From Amphimedon queenslandica (lineage: Eukaryota; Porifera; Demospongiae; Haplosclerida; Niphatidae), in NCBI RefSeq assembly GCF_000090795.2, contig NW_003546252.1:364319-428318 (forward strand): 64,000 nt of DNA. Reading direction: 5' to 3'. Shown piece by piece: positions 1 to 30,100 of the stretch. The notes beneath the pieces were generated by a model that did no database searches, was not told the DNA's origin, and saw nothing but the letters and a program-made list of their open reading frames with translations. Positions within the stretch are counted from its first letter, which is position 1, and each line of letters starts with the position of its first letter. The position numbers and the translations under genes were made by a program.

Positions 1-30
1 GTAACAATACAAAAATGATGGATAACTAAC

Positions 31-16471
<16,441 letters not shown>

Positions 16472-16547
16472 AGTTGCAACAGGAGCACCCTGATTGCAGT
16501 GAATGAAACAAGCAGAAAAAATTGTGCTTTTATGCTTAAGCTTCATG

Positions 16548-18341
16548 CACCAGTGCCTCAGTTATGCATGCCAATGAATCACAACTACAATAATTATGTA
16601 CATAAACAAATAATCATACAAAAATGTAAGAGCATAAGAGTTCTATAGGGTGTTTAAGATAAGTAAGAAAATTTTGCTATTATTTATACTTCTTACTTCT
16701 TGTGATAGGATATGACAAGAAAGCAAGAGTTAATATAATAATTTCTACAAATACCTTCACACCCTTGCTTATCCTTTGTAAGCAAGGCATGAAAAACAAA
16801 GTTCTAATTTTTGAGCAATTTTTGCTCTTCCATTCTCTCTTACAGTTGTTATTCTTGTTTATCATTATTGTTCTATGCTCTAAATGAAAAACGGCTATTT
16901 ACAAAATTAATTACACCTTTTCGCTCTCTCTGAAAAATAAAACTGAATTGTGAAAAATCTGCACATTTGTAACCACATGGTGCATCTGCAAGTTCTTTTA
17001 TAAAATCTTTGAAATGCAAAAAATACAATAATTTCACCATAATAATGAGACCACTTTAGTTTTACTCACAATAATAAATAGTGATGTGGCATTGACCTAT
17101 GAAGGCGAGTGTTAGGAAATTAGAATTGGAGCAGCCTAATTAATAACTGGACTCATCCATTTGTAGATTCTATACTTCTGAAATCAAAAATTTAAGTAAT
17201 TCAATCATAACGAACTATGCCAAATTTCATGGCAAATTCCACTGGGCAAGAGGAGGTTGGATGAAAATAATTCAGCTAGGTTACAACAGTAAATATTTCA
17301 AAACTTTCATGGGCTCAGCCTTTATTATTAACTGATGAGATCAGTTTAATCTCTAAGACTGCCAAAAAATGCTTAGAGTGACAAGAGTTGTCTAGTAATC
17401 TGAAATATAAATCGTTTAGAAAAATGGAAACAATAACCTAATTATAAATGCACAAGATAAAAAATACAAAAATGTTTCTGAGTACTATGAGTAACTCCTA
17501 ATCAAACTAAATATCTCAGGTTTCCTACAAAGCATGCTAGGTGAGCCAAACAGCATGCTTCATGAGGTGACAAGCAGTACATGGATTTAAGTAACTGTAA
17601 AAAATTTTTTTTAATTCAAATTTGATCAGAATCAGCACAAATTTTCTATGCAACATAAAAACAAGTATATGTATCAGCAAAAATTATAAAAATGGAGAAT
17701 ACTCTTTCAACTATTTTTGATGAAATTAGCCTTTTGAAATTATTTTAACAACTTCAAAAATTCATAAAAAATCTAAATTTGATCAAAATAAGCTGGATTT
17801 TTCTGTACAGCATAGAAACATGTCAAAGACTATAAAAACAAAAAATTCTCTTGTGATATTTGTCAAATACCTCTATTGTAGTACAGGCCTAGTGTTATAT
17901 TCGACTAACAAGTAGCTGGGCGAGCACTATGCCAAAATCATGTGGAAAATCCTGCAATGACATAATGAAAATTTTAAAAATAATGAAACCATAACAACAA
18001 ACTTTCCCACCTCTAGACTTTATGAATCATAGATGAACGATACATGAGTAAATAGATTTACAAGTACAGCCTCAAAAACTAAAAAAGCAGTCCAAAAAAG
18101 TCGGGAATGTGGTTTTAACGGACTTACTATGCTCCTTGAGGGATACAAGAAGACTTAGAAGAGATGTTCCTTGCCATGTTAACGCACGTGTCTTAAAAAT
18201 AGGAGGAGTCTGCATGCCCACATCAATCATAGATAATAGAGTAGTCTAAATGAAATTTACTCTAACATCTATGCATCAATGAACTGTGACTCGATTTATC
18301 AGTGGTCAGATTGAGAATCAAGCGAAGGCTCTAGTAGCAAC
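16548..18341. other. Intergenic region between SRCR gene and GPCR gene
   Basis: About 1.8 kb between the start of the SRCR gene (minus) and the start of the class C GPCR (plus), so both promoters should lie here. I recognise no promoter motif. Short open frames on both strands at 16680-16887 have no family resemblance. A dispersed repeat occupies about 17518-17880. Confidence 0.6.
17518..17880. repeat. TTTCCCA-type dispersed repeat, copy 1
   Basis: Begins near TTTCCTACAAAGCATGCTAG, then a CATGAGGTGACAAGCAGT segment, then two diverged internal units built around GATCA[AG]AAT[CA]AGC, an ACATAAAAACA segment and TATGTATCAG. The same plan recurs at 23225, 25009, 37077, 43852 and 46390, and its internal unit recurs at 56640 and 60200. 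Confidence 0.6.
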
Positions 18342-21300
18342 ATGAATACTTGTCTCCTATTTCTGTTGGCCTTTATTATTACCAATGATGCTCACAATTG
18401 CAGTCGTCAGCCTGATGAGCTCCAGTTTCTCTTCATGGCGAGTAATGGTAGCCTGTACAATTCTTTCGGCAGTTTGCTTGGAGTTGACATAGCTCTAGAA
18501 AAGATCAACAGCAACTCTTCACTTCTTGCAAACTTTACACTGAGGTACTCTAATGCAGCTGATTCCCAGGTAACTGATTTCTTTATAAGCCTATATATAA
18601 ACCATCAGTTTGCTTCTTAGACCATGTTTAGGCTCACCCCTTAAAGACCCCTTCCTTTTATATTCTATCCTGTTATAGTGTACTTATTGTCTTGCCCCTT
18701 GCCATTGCATAATTATAATTACTTCTTTTTTTATTGTTCAAATACCTCTATACTTCTCTCTTTGCAGTGTCGTAGAACACCATCAATTTCAGCATTTCTC
18801 TCTCAGCGAATTGCTCCATGTTCAAACTTCCTTGCGGTAATAGGATCAGGCTGTTCAGTTGCTACAGATCCTGTTGCTGAAATTGGTCCATTCTGGGGTC
18901 TATCTCATGTTAGTATACAATTAATTGTGTGCATATAATTTCATATTATGCCTTCATTGCCAACAACCACCAAATTACTTTGGACTGAGAAAATTTTTGC
19001 AAATTGTTGATGGGCAATTTTGCGTCTATTTGACATTTAAAATTTTGGTTCAAAAGGGATACTATAACAGCTAATGATTTTGGAGGGAGAGTTTTAGCAA
19101 TTTTTTTAAAGCTACTTGTTAAAATTGAACATACCATTATACTGTAAAGCAGTAATATTTTGTTGTTTTGTGTAAGTGGAGAAAAGATGGAAAAAGAATG
19201 CTCTAAATTTAGCATCATTATTTTTACCAGTAATGTTATATAATGTGACTTTCCTTGTCCAAATCAAACTTTGCTCTTTGATTTTTCTAAGCTCCCAGCA
19301 AAGAAAAATTAAGCACATGAAATTCTAAATACATACAGAGTAGATTGATATTCCTCTTTAAATAATAAAAATTGAAACACATGCATGAATTGATAATTAT
19401 TTTCCCCAAAAGACACTGAAAAGAAACATGCTATACAGTATACAATATTTTGTTTCATTATAATGCTTATTCATTTTTAAAATGAAGTTTTGTTGTATAT
19501 ACATGAATGAGTAAAGGAGAAACTATAAAACATTTTGATAATGAAGGATTAGCAATACTGTGTTTAATATCACTGGCTGCAATATTGAATAATTCATTTT
19601 ACTGTATCTCCAGTTCTTTCTTTCTCACTTTCCTAAGATATCATCTTTGCATGCTTTACCAAATGATTCTCCCACCATTATCATTCACTTTCTATATGAA
19701 AACAGCTAGTGTTGTTTTATCTTCTTTTAAAGGAGTGTGATTTGGAAAATGTTAAAGTGTTGTATACTATACTCTTTAAAACATTATACAAGTTATTTCA
19801 GTTGTGTATTTAATGCACTAATAATATTTGTAAGTAATAATATTTATTGTTGTTGTATTACAATGATAATTATGCTAGTGATAATAATAATACACATGTA
19901 GTAAAAATAATAATAATAATGTTGATAACAATAATAGTAATAATATAATTACTATTATTATTTCTCAGGTCTCCTTTTCCTCTTCTTCTGTCCATCTGAG
20001 GGATCGTGATCGTTTTAGGAATTATTTCCAAATTTACGCATCAGAGAATAACTACATTCCAGCCATAGCATCACTCATAACTTATTATGGATGGAGTCGA
20101 GTTGTCATTATTACAGAGAGAGTGTCACTTTTCACTGAAGTATGCTTATGTTTACATACTAAATTAATGTACGGATGATTATGTAGTTGCACACATGAGT
20201 ATTATATCACATATCATTATTACTGTGAATGATATATCTTTACTGTGTACTATTGTGTGTATGCATAAATAGACTGAGGAAACACTTTTCAAGCTACTGG
20301 CTGCAAAATCTGTTGCTGCTACAAGGATTGATTTTGAGTCTGACGAAGATCCTGCAGATATTCCTAATTTGTTTGTAAGTCCAATTATTGTCTTCACATT
20401 TCAGCTGTTATAATTATTATCATGTGCAGTGATGAAAATATTCTTTTTTCTTTCATTTAGCCTGAAAGTGGAAGAATTTTTTTCTTAAATATGTGGGAGC
20501 CAAAAGCAAGACAAGTCATATGTGAGGTAAGAGATGAGAAAGTGAATGAGAGAGATGGAGAGGGATTGAGGGGCATATAATTGAAATTACCTGTACAGTT
20601 AAGTTACCCAGTTATTTTTTGTCGTAATTTTTATCTTATTTACTGAGCTACATGTAGTTGTTTACTGCCTAAGCAATTTTGTGTGTTTGTCATTGTATGG
20701 TTATTAGTTATTATTACGATAATAAACTAACAGTTTCACCATTAACCATTCACTAGGGTACGATGATGATGTCTATAGCTTTTCTTTGAAGTGGCCATCA
20801 TTAAGACTAAATGAAATAGCCTTGCCATACACATTAGTTTAAAATTATATTTTTTTATGATTAAGCTATGGCATGCAAGCTAGTCAACCTCGATCATGCA
20901 GGTATACTAGTTTATGCTATTGTTTTAACACCAATCAGTTTCATATTGCTGTAGGATAAATATTACCCAAACAAGTATATGATGCACAAAACTACTGGTA
21001 ATTTAGAAAATAATATAGTAGCTACCTAAAATTATTTCAAATAATGCTTCCAAGTAAAACTAAGAACATTAGTAATTTAATATTAATGTTGATGGTATTA
21101 CCATGATATCATGATTATGTAATGTCCTTGTAGTCATTGAAATGTGACAAGGAAGTTAAGATATTAATTGTGTGTGACTAAGCATGTTAATTTGTCCAAT
21201 TCAAAGGAAGTAGTTCGACCACCAGGTGCTTATAGTGACAATAATATTATAGTAGTTCACAAGTAGATTTAGTTATATTTGCATTATTGCTACATGAAAT

Positions 21301-24300
21301 CACTGAATAGTAGGAAAGGATTACTGTATTATGGGATCTATAGTTATTTTAGTCACTAATATAGTTACATGTATGTTGTGTTTTCTAAAAAATGAAATTA
21401 TTTATTTATGGGCTTCCTCAATTGATATGCCTAGCACAATTGTTCTATATAAGACATGTTGCATAAAGCATTATATGATTATTATGTAGTAATGCAGTTT
21501 TTAAGGCATAAAATCATATACAAATGCAGTATACAGTTTGACTGTATGAGGTTTTAAAGCCATAATTCTTGTAGTACCAAAAGTGTATTTTTATAGGCAT
21601 ATAAAAAAGGATATACTGATAGAAGACGATATGCTTGGATACTGTATGGATGGTACAATAATGAGTGGTGGAATATACCATCTCATAGTACACCTAATAA
21701 CACATTCACTTGTACAAGTGACCAACTTTACTCTGTACTCAATGGAGCACTGACTATACAGCAGTATCCTATTAATATTAATGTAACAAAGACTGCCATT
21801 GGAAACCTTGTAAGTTTACCTGTTTTTATTAGAGTACGTTATTAGTTGCTTATCATGCATGTACTTCTCAATGATGCATGTAATATTTAGGAATTGGAGT
21901 ATATCTAGGGGAGTATTAGTAATTGGATGTAGAATGCATATTTACTAATTCTCTCCCATTCCCACGCTTACCTTGTAAGTGTAGTGAATCAATCGAGTTA
22001 CTGTTTACCATAAATAGACAATACCAATTACTTTAAAATTTCAGTAACTACATAGTATTACTAGTCTAGTATATAATTATTTGCAATATTGGAGAGTGCA
22101 TGATTGTAACAATTGTTGCTACTTTAATAACTACAACTACTATTTCTCTACCTATATTTTTTAAAATTTCTAACTTCGCATACATGTAGTTTGCCTTTTA
22201 TCTCTTTTTCTGTTATAACTTTTGTTTCACTGTTGTGTATACTAAATTCTCATTCACATTTTCATGACTTCACTCTCTCTTTTCTCCTCATTAGTCATAC
22301 AATGAATTTTATGAATTATATAATTCAAGACTTGCCAATCATTCATCATATCCAGAATATCGTTATATCCTATCATCCTATGTAGCACATATGGCATATG
22401 ATGCCACATGGACACTAGCACTTGCTCTTGATAGAACAGCAAAAAGAATAGCAGGAGGTCAAGGCCCAGGTCCTGAGTGTAGTGGTACACTGACCCCATT
22501 AGATGAATGGAATAATACAATAACAGCTACCTCTTGCCTAATAAGATATGAGCTAGGAAGAACCAGTTTTGAGGGATTAACAGTTAAGACTATGTAACAA
22601 ACACATGCAAACATTGACACAATTATACAGTGCAGCATATTGTGTAATACATTAAGTATATGCCATTTTATGTACAAAGCTATAACTTGTAGTAATAGTA
22701 ATGTTAAATGTAGTAATAAAATTTAAGGAATGGAATCTATTGTACTGCATGTCAAATGGACCATTTACTATTATTACACTATTGATACATGTTTGTTTTT
22801 ATTTTATAGGGTAATGTTAGCTTTGATGATGATGGTATTAGATGTAAAAGTCCAGCAAGAATTTATCAAATAAAAAACAGTAAGTGACTTTAATATAAAG
22901 AGATCTCTCTAATAAAAGTTTATGTCTAAATTAAGTGGGTTCCTTTTTGGAAATAATAATTGATATATCATTGTATGTACATGTATAGTATATGACAATG
23001 ATGGTATAATTGTAATTTGTAGTTATAATCAGACCTGCATTGGGTCAATTAAAAAACTTCAATTACAATTACACATTTTAGTTACACTAAATAGATTCAA
23101 TTACTGTTATGATTATGCAAAGTAATTTTAATTAAAAATACTTTTTGATATGTTTTTGCATAAAACAGAAACATGGTTGCTTCAGCTGTCATAGAAGTAA
23201 TAACTTATTGTCACCATACAGGGCTTCCCACTAAGTGAGCTAAATAGCAAGCATTGATGCACTGGCTAATACAAAAGCAATGTTGATTTGATTAGATATA
23301 AAATTTCTAACATGTTATGTATCAGAAAAGATAATTAAAATGGAGAATTTTTTGTAGTCATTTTTAACAAAATGCATTGGATCAGAAATTTCTACAAAGC
23401 TCTACTGAGCAAGCTAAAAAGCACACCTCATGAGCTGGCAAGCACTAGCTATACTGGGAAACCATGATCTGATATTATACTTCTATCTACATGTGTACAG
23501 TGCATGTATGTGTCGTCATGCAATTTCAAGTATCTACTGAGAAAGATTATTTGGGAGCATTTTTTTGTGTCCGTATTTAAATTTTGTAATTGTAATTACA
23601 AAATTAACTACTTCACTAAAATTAGTGACTGACTGCTTGTGTTTTCTTTCCATTAACATGTGTGTCATGTTATAGTTAAGTGTAAAATGTACACTAAAAT
23701 GATCACATAACTTAAAGGCATTAAACTTAGCACATGCCTATTAATGATGGCTGAAATAAAACAATCAGCTGTAATAATATTCATGTGTTAAAATTTTATT
23801 ATAAAGTAATTTATTTAATTGTAATTGAGTTGTTGTATTGATTACAATTTGTTCCATCAGTAATTCAGTTGTAATGATTACAGTAACTTTTGTGATTACA
23901 ACAACACTGGACTGAATGTACATGCATAAATTATGATTGTTATAGATGAGCAACTGCTGGTGGCTAGGTGGTTTCAAGACGAATTCATTTATTTGAACAA
24001 TCAGAGTACTTCAACCTTGTTTCCAGGTATTCCATATTGCTTGATTTTACAAATGAAATAATATGTCTCTATTTTCTAATAGTAATCTTAATGTCTAACT
24101 TTAATAATATCTAAATAATATTTTTACGTCTTCCATTCCCCTCTCTCTTCCCTCTCAGATGGTGTTCCACCAGATGGTACTCCTATTAGGATAGTCTCTA
24201 CATTTCATCTCTCATTGGTTGTCATTTTTTATGCAATCAGTTTTGCTGGCCTTGTATTTTGTGTTGTCTGTCTTATATTCACCTTTTATTTTAGAAATAA

Positions 24301-26773
24301 GAAGTGAGTTTCCTAAGAGACACAATATTTTTTCTTCAATTTTGATCATTTATTTTGTGTTGCATTTATAGATTAATCAAGCTTATTAGTCCTAATCTTA
24401 ATTATTTCATAATTGCTGGCACTTCAATGGTCTTTCTCTCGATATTTGTACGAATATTTCCTTTTGATACCAGCAATGAAAAAACATTCAAGAAAACTCG
24501 GCTCCTGTTTTGCTATGTGAGATTTATATCACAATGGAGATTTATTTTTATAATATATTAATTTAGATTTCACTGTACCTTGATTTCATCGGATACACAA
24601 TTGCTTTTGGAACTATCCTGTCTAAAATGTGGAGAATATATTACATATTTTATAATCCTTCGCCTAACAAAAAAGTACAAAATTACATGACTGTCAATTG
24701 TAATCTACTTTACAGTATATGCAACTTTGTATATACATTGTGCTATAAATGAATAATTTGGCAAAACTTTAAAAAATTTTTAAAGATCAAAAATTAATTT
24801 AAATCAACTCAAAGTCTCTTTATGACATCAAAATGTGAATGTATCAAAAAAGTAAATTTTTTGTTATCCTTTTCAATCGATTATGCCATATAGCTGGTAA
24901 TTTTAGAGAGGTAAAATTTTGATCAGGGTTGAATATGTAATTGAGCATGTGCAAGTGGCCAAATTTGCCTAAGTTTCCCCCTCCGAAATTATTAGTTACA
25001 CAATAGCACAGTTTCCCACAAAGCATGCTTAATAAGCTAACCAGCACACCTTATGAACTAACAAGCACTGCATCAAAGTGCATGGCTTACATTATAAAGT
25101 AATTTTAAAAATTTATAGAAAGTCATAGAAAATTAGCTCAAACTATGCACACTACATCATATGCATCAGAAAAAAATTATAAAAAATGAAGAATTCTCTT
25201 CTAGCCATTTTTGACAAAATTTGACTCGAGACTGTGTAGCCATAGTCTGGTTCAGATTTCTGAGTGAATTTAAGAATCATAAAAAAAATTCAATTTTGAT
25301 TGGAATCAGCTCAACTATAAATACCGGTATATGTTCCTGTATACAACATCAGAACATGTATTTGTATCAGAAAAAAATTTAAAAAAGAAATTCTGCCACT
25401 TTTGACAAATACAATACATCATGTTTTTACAAAGCTCTGCTGAGCAGTTGAGCACTAATATTGTAGATGAACCTGTATGGTAGTAGGTAGTCCTTTGTCT
25501 TTGGTCAAATTTTAAACCAACTTTAAAAACTCTAAATCTTTTCAACCTATATGCAACATAAAAACATGTCAATAAGTGTGCTATCACAGTAACATATCAT
25601 AATTATTGCATCTATTTAATTCATTTTTCACATGCAGATACTCACTGACTGGCATTTGATTGGTTTAATTCTGTTGATAACTGCTGGTATGGTTGCTATA
25701 CTGATAATTGGATCTGCCGTACCTCAGACAAGATTGAAACTTTCATTGGAATCTGATAGGGAGCATTCAAACAAGTTTGATGTGAGTATCTGCTTTTTAA
25801 TTTGGATAGAAAATTTCTACTAGAATTAATGAGTAGTTTACATGTAATTGATATTTGTATTGCCTCAATTTTATGACTAAAGACTGGCTCTAAGCTTATT
25901 GTTTTATAATAATCTCTATTCCTAGGAAAGAGGAGTGCCACTAGATTATTATGTGTATCATTGCTTCACTACAGCGTCCTTTGTGTGGCTCATTTTTCCT
26001 TACATTTATCTTGGAATGCTTCAAATAATAGCTCTCATTCTTGCCATACAAACACGCAAAGTTTGTATTAAGATACTTAATGACTCAAAGGAGGTTGCAG
26101 TTATCATTTACATAACTAGCATTGTACTGGTAGAGCTAGTGATTGTATCATTTGCTCTATCTAATTTTAATAATATTCATGAGGTGCTTTATGATGCTGG
26201 CCTGCTGATTGTGGCTTTTACTATCTTACTAGTCATATTTGCACCAAAAGTAAGTGATGTAGCTTTTATAGATAGTTAATACACCTATATCTAATATCAC
26301 CACCAGCAAAATTACACTAGCATTTCATATTGCACAGTATATCAGTCTAAATAAAGATGCATTAATTCAGCAATGTCACTGATCACATAATTTGCTGCTT
26401 TTCCATTTTCAACATTAATACTATTGTTATTCTCAATTCTTATATTGTTATAATGCAACTTTTATTAATTAGATGTATCACTTGTATAAAGATCCCAAGG
26501 GAGAGAACTGTGATACCTCACAGTCAATGTCTTCCATTGAGTTTGGAAGAAGTGGAGCATTCACAGTAGTCAGTGATAAAGAGAGGATTGATCAACTGCA
26601 AAAGAAAGTTCTGGAGCTACAATCACAGCTAGATGGAAAAACAGTATAATACAGAATACATTATTATAGTCATAATTGATACAAAATGTTTTTAGGTTTT
26701 AAATGGAGAAAGAAAATCTGTCACATTCATAGAGACTTCTATGGTGGCTTCATTTACTGAGGCAAATGTTTGA
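18342..26773 (+). CDS. Class C GPCR, GABA-B receptor-like
   Basis: Sixteen exons, 824 residues: 18342-18569, 18768-18908, 19969-20139, 20273-20374, 20461-20526, 21597-21809, 22295-22582, 22810-22879, 23946-24026, 24159-24303, 24372-24516, 24567-24674, 25638-25781, 25926-26249, 26473-26643, 26696-26773; all joins keep phase. A signal peptide (MNTCLLFLLAFIITNDAHNC) is followed by a bilobed ligand-binding domain of about 400 residues (exons 1-7) and seven membrane segments (exons 10-14). After TM1 comes SPNLN, the loop-1 motif of GABA-B receptors. There is no cysteine-rich linker, which separates it from mGluR/calcium-sensing types. The tail has a short heptad-like coiled coil (ERIDQLQKKVLELQSQLDGK), as in GABA-B subunits. 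Ligand unknown; sponges have expanded families of such receptors. If the last intron is retained, translation stops two codons after exon 15. Confidence 0.88.
19880..19965 (+). repeat. AAT/ATA simple repeat
   Basis: Degenerate runs of (AAT)n and (TAATA)n in intron 2 of the class C GPCR gene, ending just before the acceptor of exon 3 at 19968. Low information; it explains the polypyrimidine-poor stretch ahead of that exon. Confidence 0.6.
23225..23472. repeat. TTTCCCA-type dispersed repeat, copy 2
   Basis: Left end CTTCCCACTAAGTGAGCTAA; the right end, read on the opposite strand, is GGTTTCCCAGTATAGCTAGT. The two ends are imperfect inverted repeats of each other and match the ends of the copy at 37077. 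Lies in intron 8 of the class C GPCR gene. Confidence 0.6.
25009..25580. repeat. TTTCCCA-type dispersed repeat, copy 3
   Basis: Starts CAGTTTCCCACAAAGCATGC, followed by ACCAGCACACC and ACAAGCACTGC, then at least two internal units around GAATCAGCTCAA, an ACAACAT/ACATCAT segment and TGTATCAGAAAAAAATT. In the intron between exons 12 and 13 of the class C GPCR gene. Confidence 0.6.
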
Positions 26774-27107
26774 ACTGTATTTGTATGGTGTCATGGTGTG
26801 TTTTATTGTTTTTATTCAAGCACAATTTTGTGCTAAAAGTTTTATATTTTTAAGATTGACTTCTCAAAAGAATCATAATGAAGATCAATCATAGGCACTT
26901 GTTACACTGCCCTTGAAGGATTGATTAAATTTTAAAAGGTTGCCACTAAATTTAGCCAAATTTTTTGGAAGCTGCAGAAAATACATATAATTAAAATGTA
27001 CATTAAATATAACACTACTGCATAAAATAAAGCTATTACTTAAATATGCATTGATCAATTCTACAATGTCACCAAAAGATTAATTGCCTCATTTATAGAC
27101 CCATGTT
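26774..27107. other. Convergent intergenic spacer
   Basis: The 3' ends of the class C GPCR (plus) and the beta-helix membrane protein (minus) meet here. AATAAAA-like signals occur (near 27026 on plus). No reading frame or repeat recognised. Confidence 0.5.
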
Positions 27108-30100
27108 TTATAATTCATCAGCGGTACTGAAATCAAATATCATTGACTCCCTCCTCGTAATGACATGTGCTGGTGAGTATGACTGATTTTCTTCAATCTG
27201 TTGAATTGAAATTTGTTCCTCTTCATCCATTTTTTTTGAAAATATTTTACTGTAGACAAGAAGGCACTTTTTCATTAGGAATTTGATGTAAATATGAACC
27301 AATACTGACCCAATAAATGCAGTAAAAGACAAACTAATTGACACTGTAGTAGCAATAAATAGTGTCTTTTTACCCATACCCATGTTAGCTGAGAGTACAT
27401 GGAATTGTGTCAATAGACCTAAATTAAGCAAATAAAATGCCTCTATTGCATTCAAAATATTATAGCGATAAATACCTCTTGATAAATACAATGAAACAGC
27501 AGAAATGTAAGTAATGACGTAATTGTTAACTTGAGGTATAGCATTTGTAGTGTAGGAGAACACAGGTGTCAATACTAGACGTAATATGAGCAAAAACCCT
27601 GTCCAAAATCTATACTTATCCTTATATGGGCCACTGTAAGCATCAATAAATGGCTTCAGTTTTACTACTGGATCATAAGAGCTCTTGCAACATTTACCAC
27701 TGTATTTCTGTAACCACTGAGCAGAGAATACCAGTCCTGTATACATTAGAGCAGTTAGTAGGAAAAACACTGCTGTCACAAACATAGGAATGTGTTTGGT
27801 GCTTAAATAATCAATGTTGCCATCAACACTCCACACTTTCAATTCAATACCTTCACAGTTAATTCTTGAGCTCATCAAAGACTTTGTAATGATTTGTAAG
27901 AGCTTAGAATAAGACATTAGAATAAGTGTAGCTAAAACAGGCACTGTATTATTGCCACATAGGTGACATATTCTACTAGAATAATGAGAGCCAATTGCAA
28001 TGGTCCCTGCAAGAAACCAAATATAAATAGGAAATGCATACTCAAGCCACAATTTCCAATATCCACTCAGTCCATTGAATAAACAGGTTTCAATACCAAG
28101 ATCAAGATTAAGCCAAGCAATGAACTGACTCAATACAGGTATTGTGTCATCATTGGGAAACAATGTAGTCTCATTGAGCTTGATGATATTAGCATAAAAG
28201 AACAGCCCATTGATACTACCAACTGATACTGTCATGTTACAAACAAATAAAAATGCTACTAATGCCATACCAGCCAGAATAAAACCAATGACAAGTAAAA
28301 GATAGTTATTATCACACAATTGACACTTATTGGAACCAAGCATAAGACTAAGTCCAGGTTGGCAAGCTCCACATAAAAAACCTGATCTACCATATGCACA
28401 TTGAGTGTCTCCATTCTCAAGACTGAGATAGGAAGAGGAGGCATTGCAATAATCAAAGGGACAGTATTTGTGAAAAACAGTACAATTATAATCATTGTCA
28501 TAGTAGAGCCAAACATTGCCTGACCTTTTGATAGGATTTGGCATCCAAATGATATTACATTGTATTTCATTTGAAGCTCTGAGGACATGATTACAATGAC
28601 AGGCTTTTGATATCAATTCAAGACCAACTGGACACAACAAAAATAGAACATTGACTGTCAAATGAGAATCATTTAAACGATTTTTGTTTTCAATGCTGTT
28701 GAATTTATTTTCAATGAAAAAAGTACCCTGCATGTTGCAATCAACCATTTTAAGTTGATAAGTGAAACTTTTACACTTTGATTTTGTTTCCTGATTGTCA
28801 CTGCTATTAAGTAGCACTTGTACAGAACTGGTATTAGATACTACTAAAATTGTTGAACTAATGCCTCCACATATTCCAACAGTAACTAGTGGTAGTGTAA
28901 TGTATTGGCCAGGATACAGTTTCTTATTAATGATCCGTATATTGCAGTCAGTAGTATTATGATCAGTACACAAGCAGACACCAATAGGAGTTGATGTGAT
29001 GTGTAAAGAAAGAGGAGTTTGAAAATTTTTAAGATAAGTATTGTTGGTGCAATTGACAGCAGTCATAAATGATAAAGCTTTTTCTTGAACTGGTACTGAT
29101 TTAAAGGTATGTATTCCTAAACATTTCCAGAGTCTTCCATTGTAAACATCATTTCCAGCTGTTACAGCATTGTTGTTGACAAATATTGGTTGAAAATTTT
29201 GGAATGTGCAATATTCAATTACTTTTTCAATTTCCAAGACAACCATATCAACATAAATGGCCCCTCCAACACCATAGGCTGTGTTATTGACAAAGTACAC
29301 TTCTGTATTGCTCACCAAACTTACACCTCCTCCAATTTGCATTCCAGCACCATTGTTGGGGGAAGCATTGTCTATAAATCTGCTGGGATGTTCAAGAAAC
29401 TGTAAAATACATGATCCATAAGCATATATTCCACAACTGCTCTTAGAGACTGTGACATTGATGAGAGTGATATGTTGTTTGTTGTAAAGGAAGACTAATC
29501 CACACGAACCACTATACCCTTTAATGGTGACATTGTGTAAAATAATATTGTCACCATTAGATTCAAAGTATAGGTTTGTATTATTTGTGCTGGTTACATT
29601 TATGACTAAAATTCTATTGCCGTTGCGTGCCATAGAAAACTCAAAACTTTCTATTTTATTTTTAATGGTTAAGTAATCACCATTTTCATAGATATGAACA
29701 CTTGCATATCCATCTGCAATAATATCTGATAGCGTCGTGTTATCTTTGTTATTTCCTATAAGCACTCCATAAGATTGCTGGTAGAACTTTAAGTAAATCT
29801 TAGAAATAAAAATGTTGTTGCCATTACCATTCACCATCATTGTGTTATTTAGCAATGTAATATTTTCCAAAGTTATGTTGTGACAGTTGTCTAGTATTGC
29901 AAATCTCATATCTTGAAGTTCAAATTTAGGATCAAAAAACAATTTAGAATTTGTTTTATTAAACATATTATTATTCACACGTATTGTGACATTCTGGAGT
30001 AGAATATTATTTTGATTGTTTGTAATAATTGCAAAGCCATCAAATATATTCAAATTTGTGATGCTAATATAGCTACTACAGTAGCGTACTGTTAGTGCTA

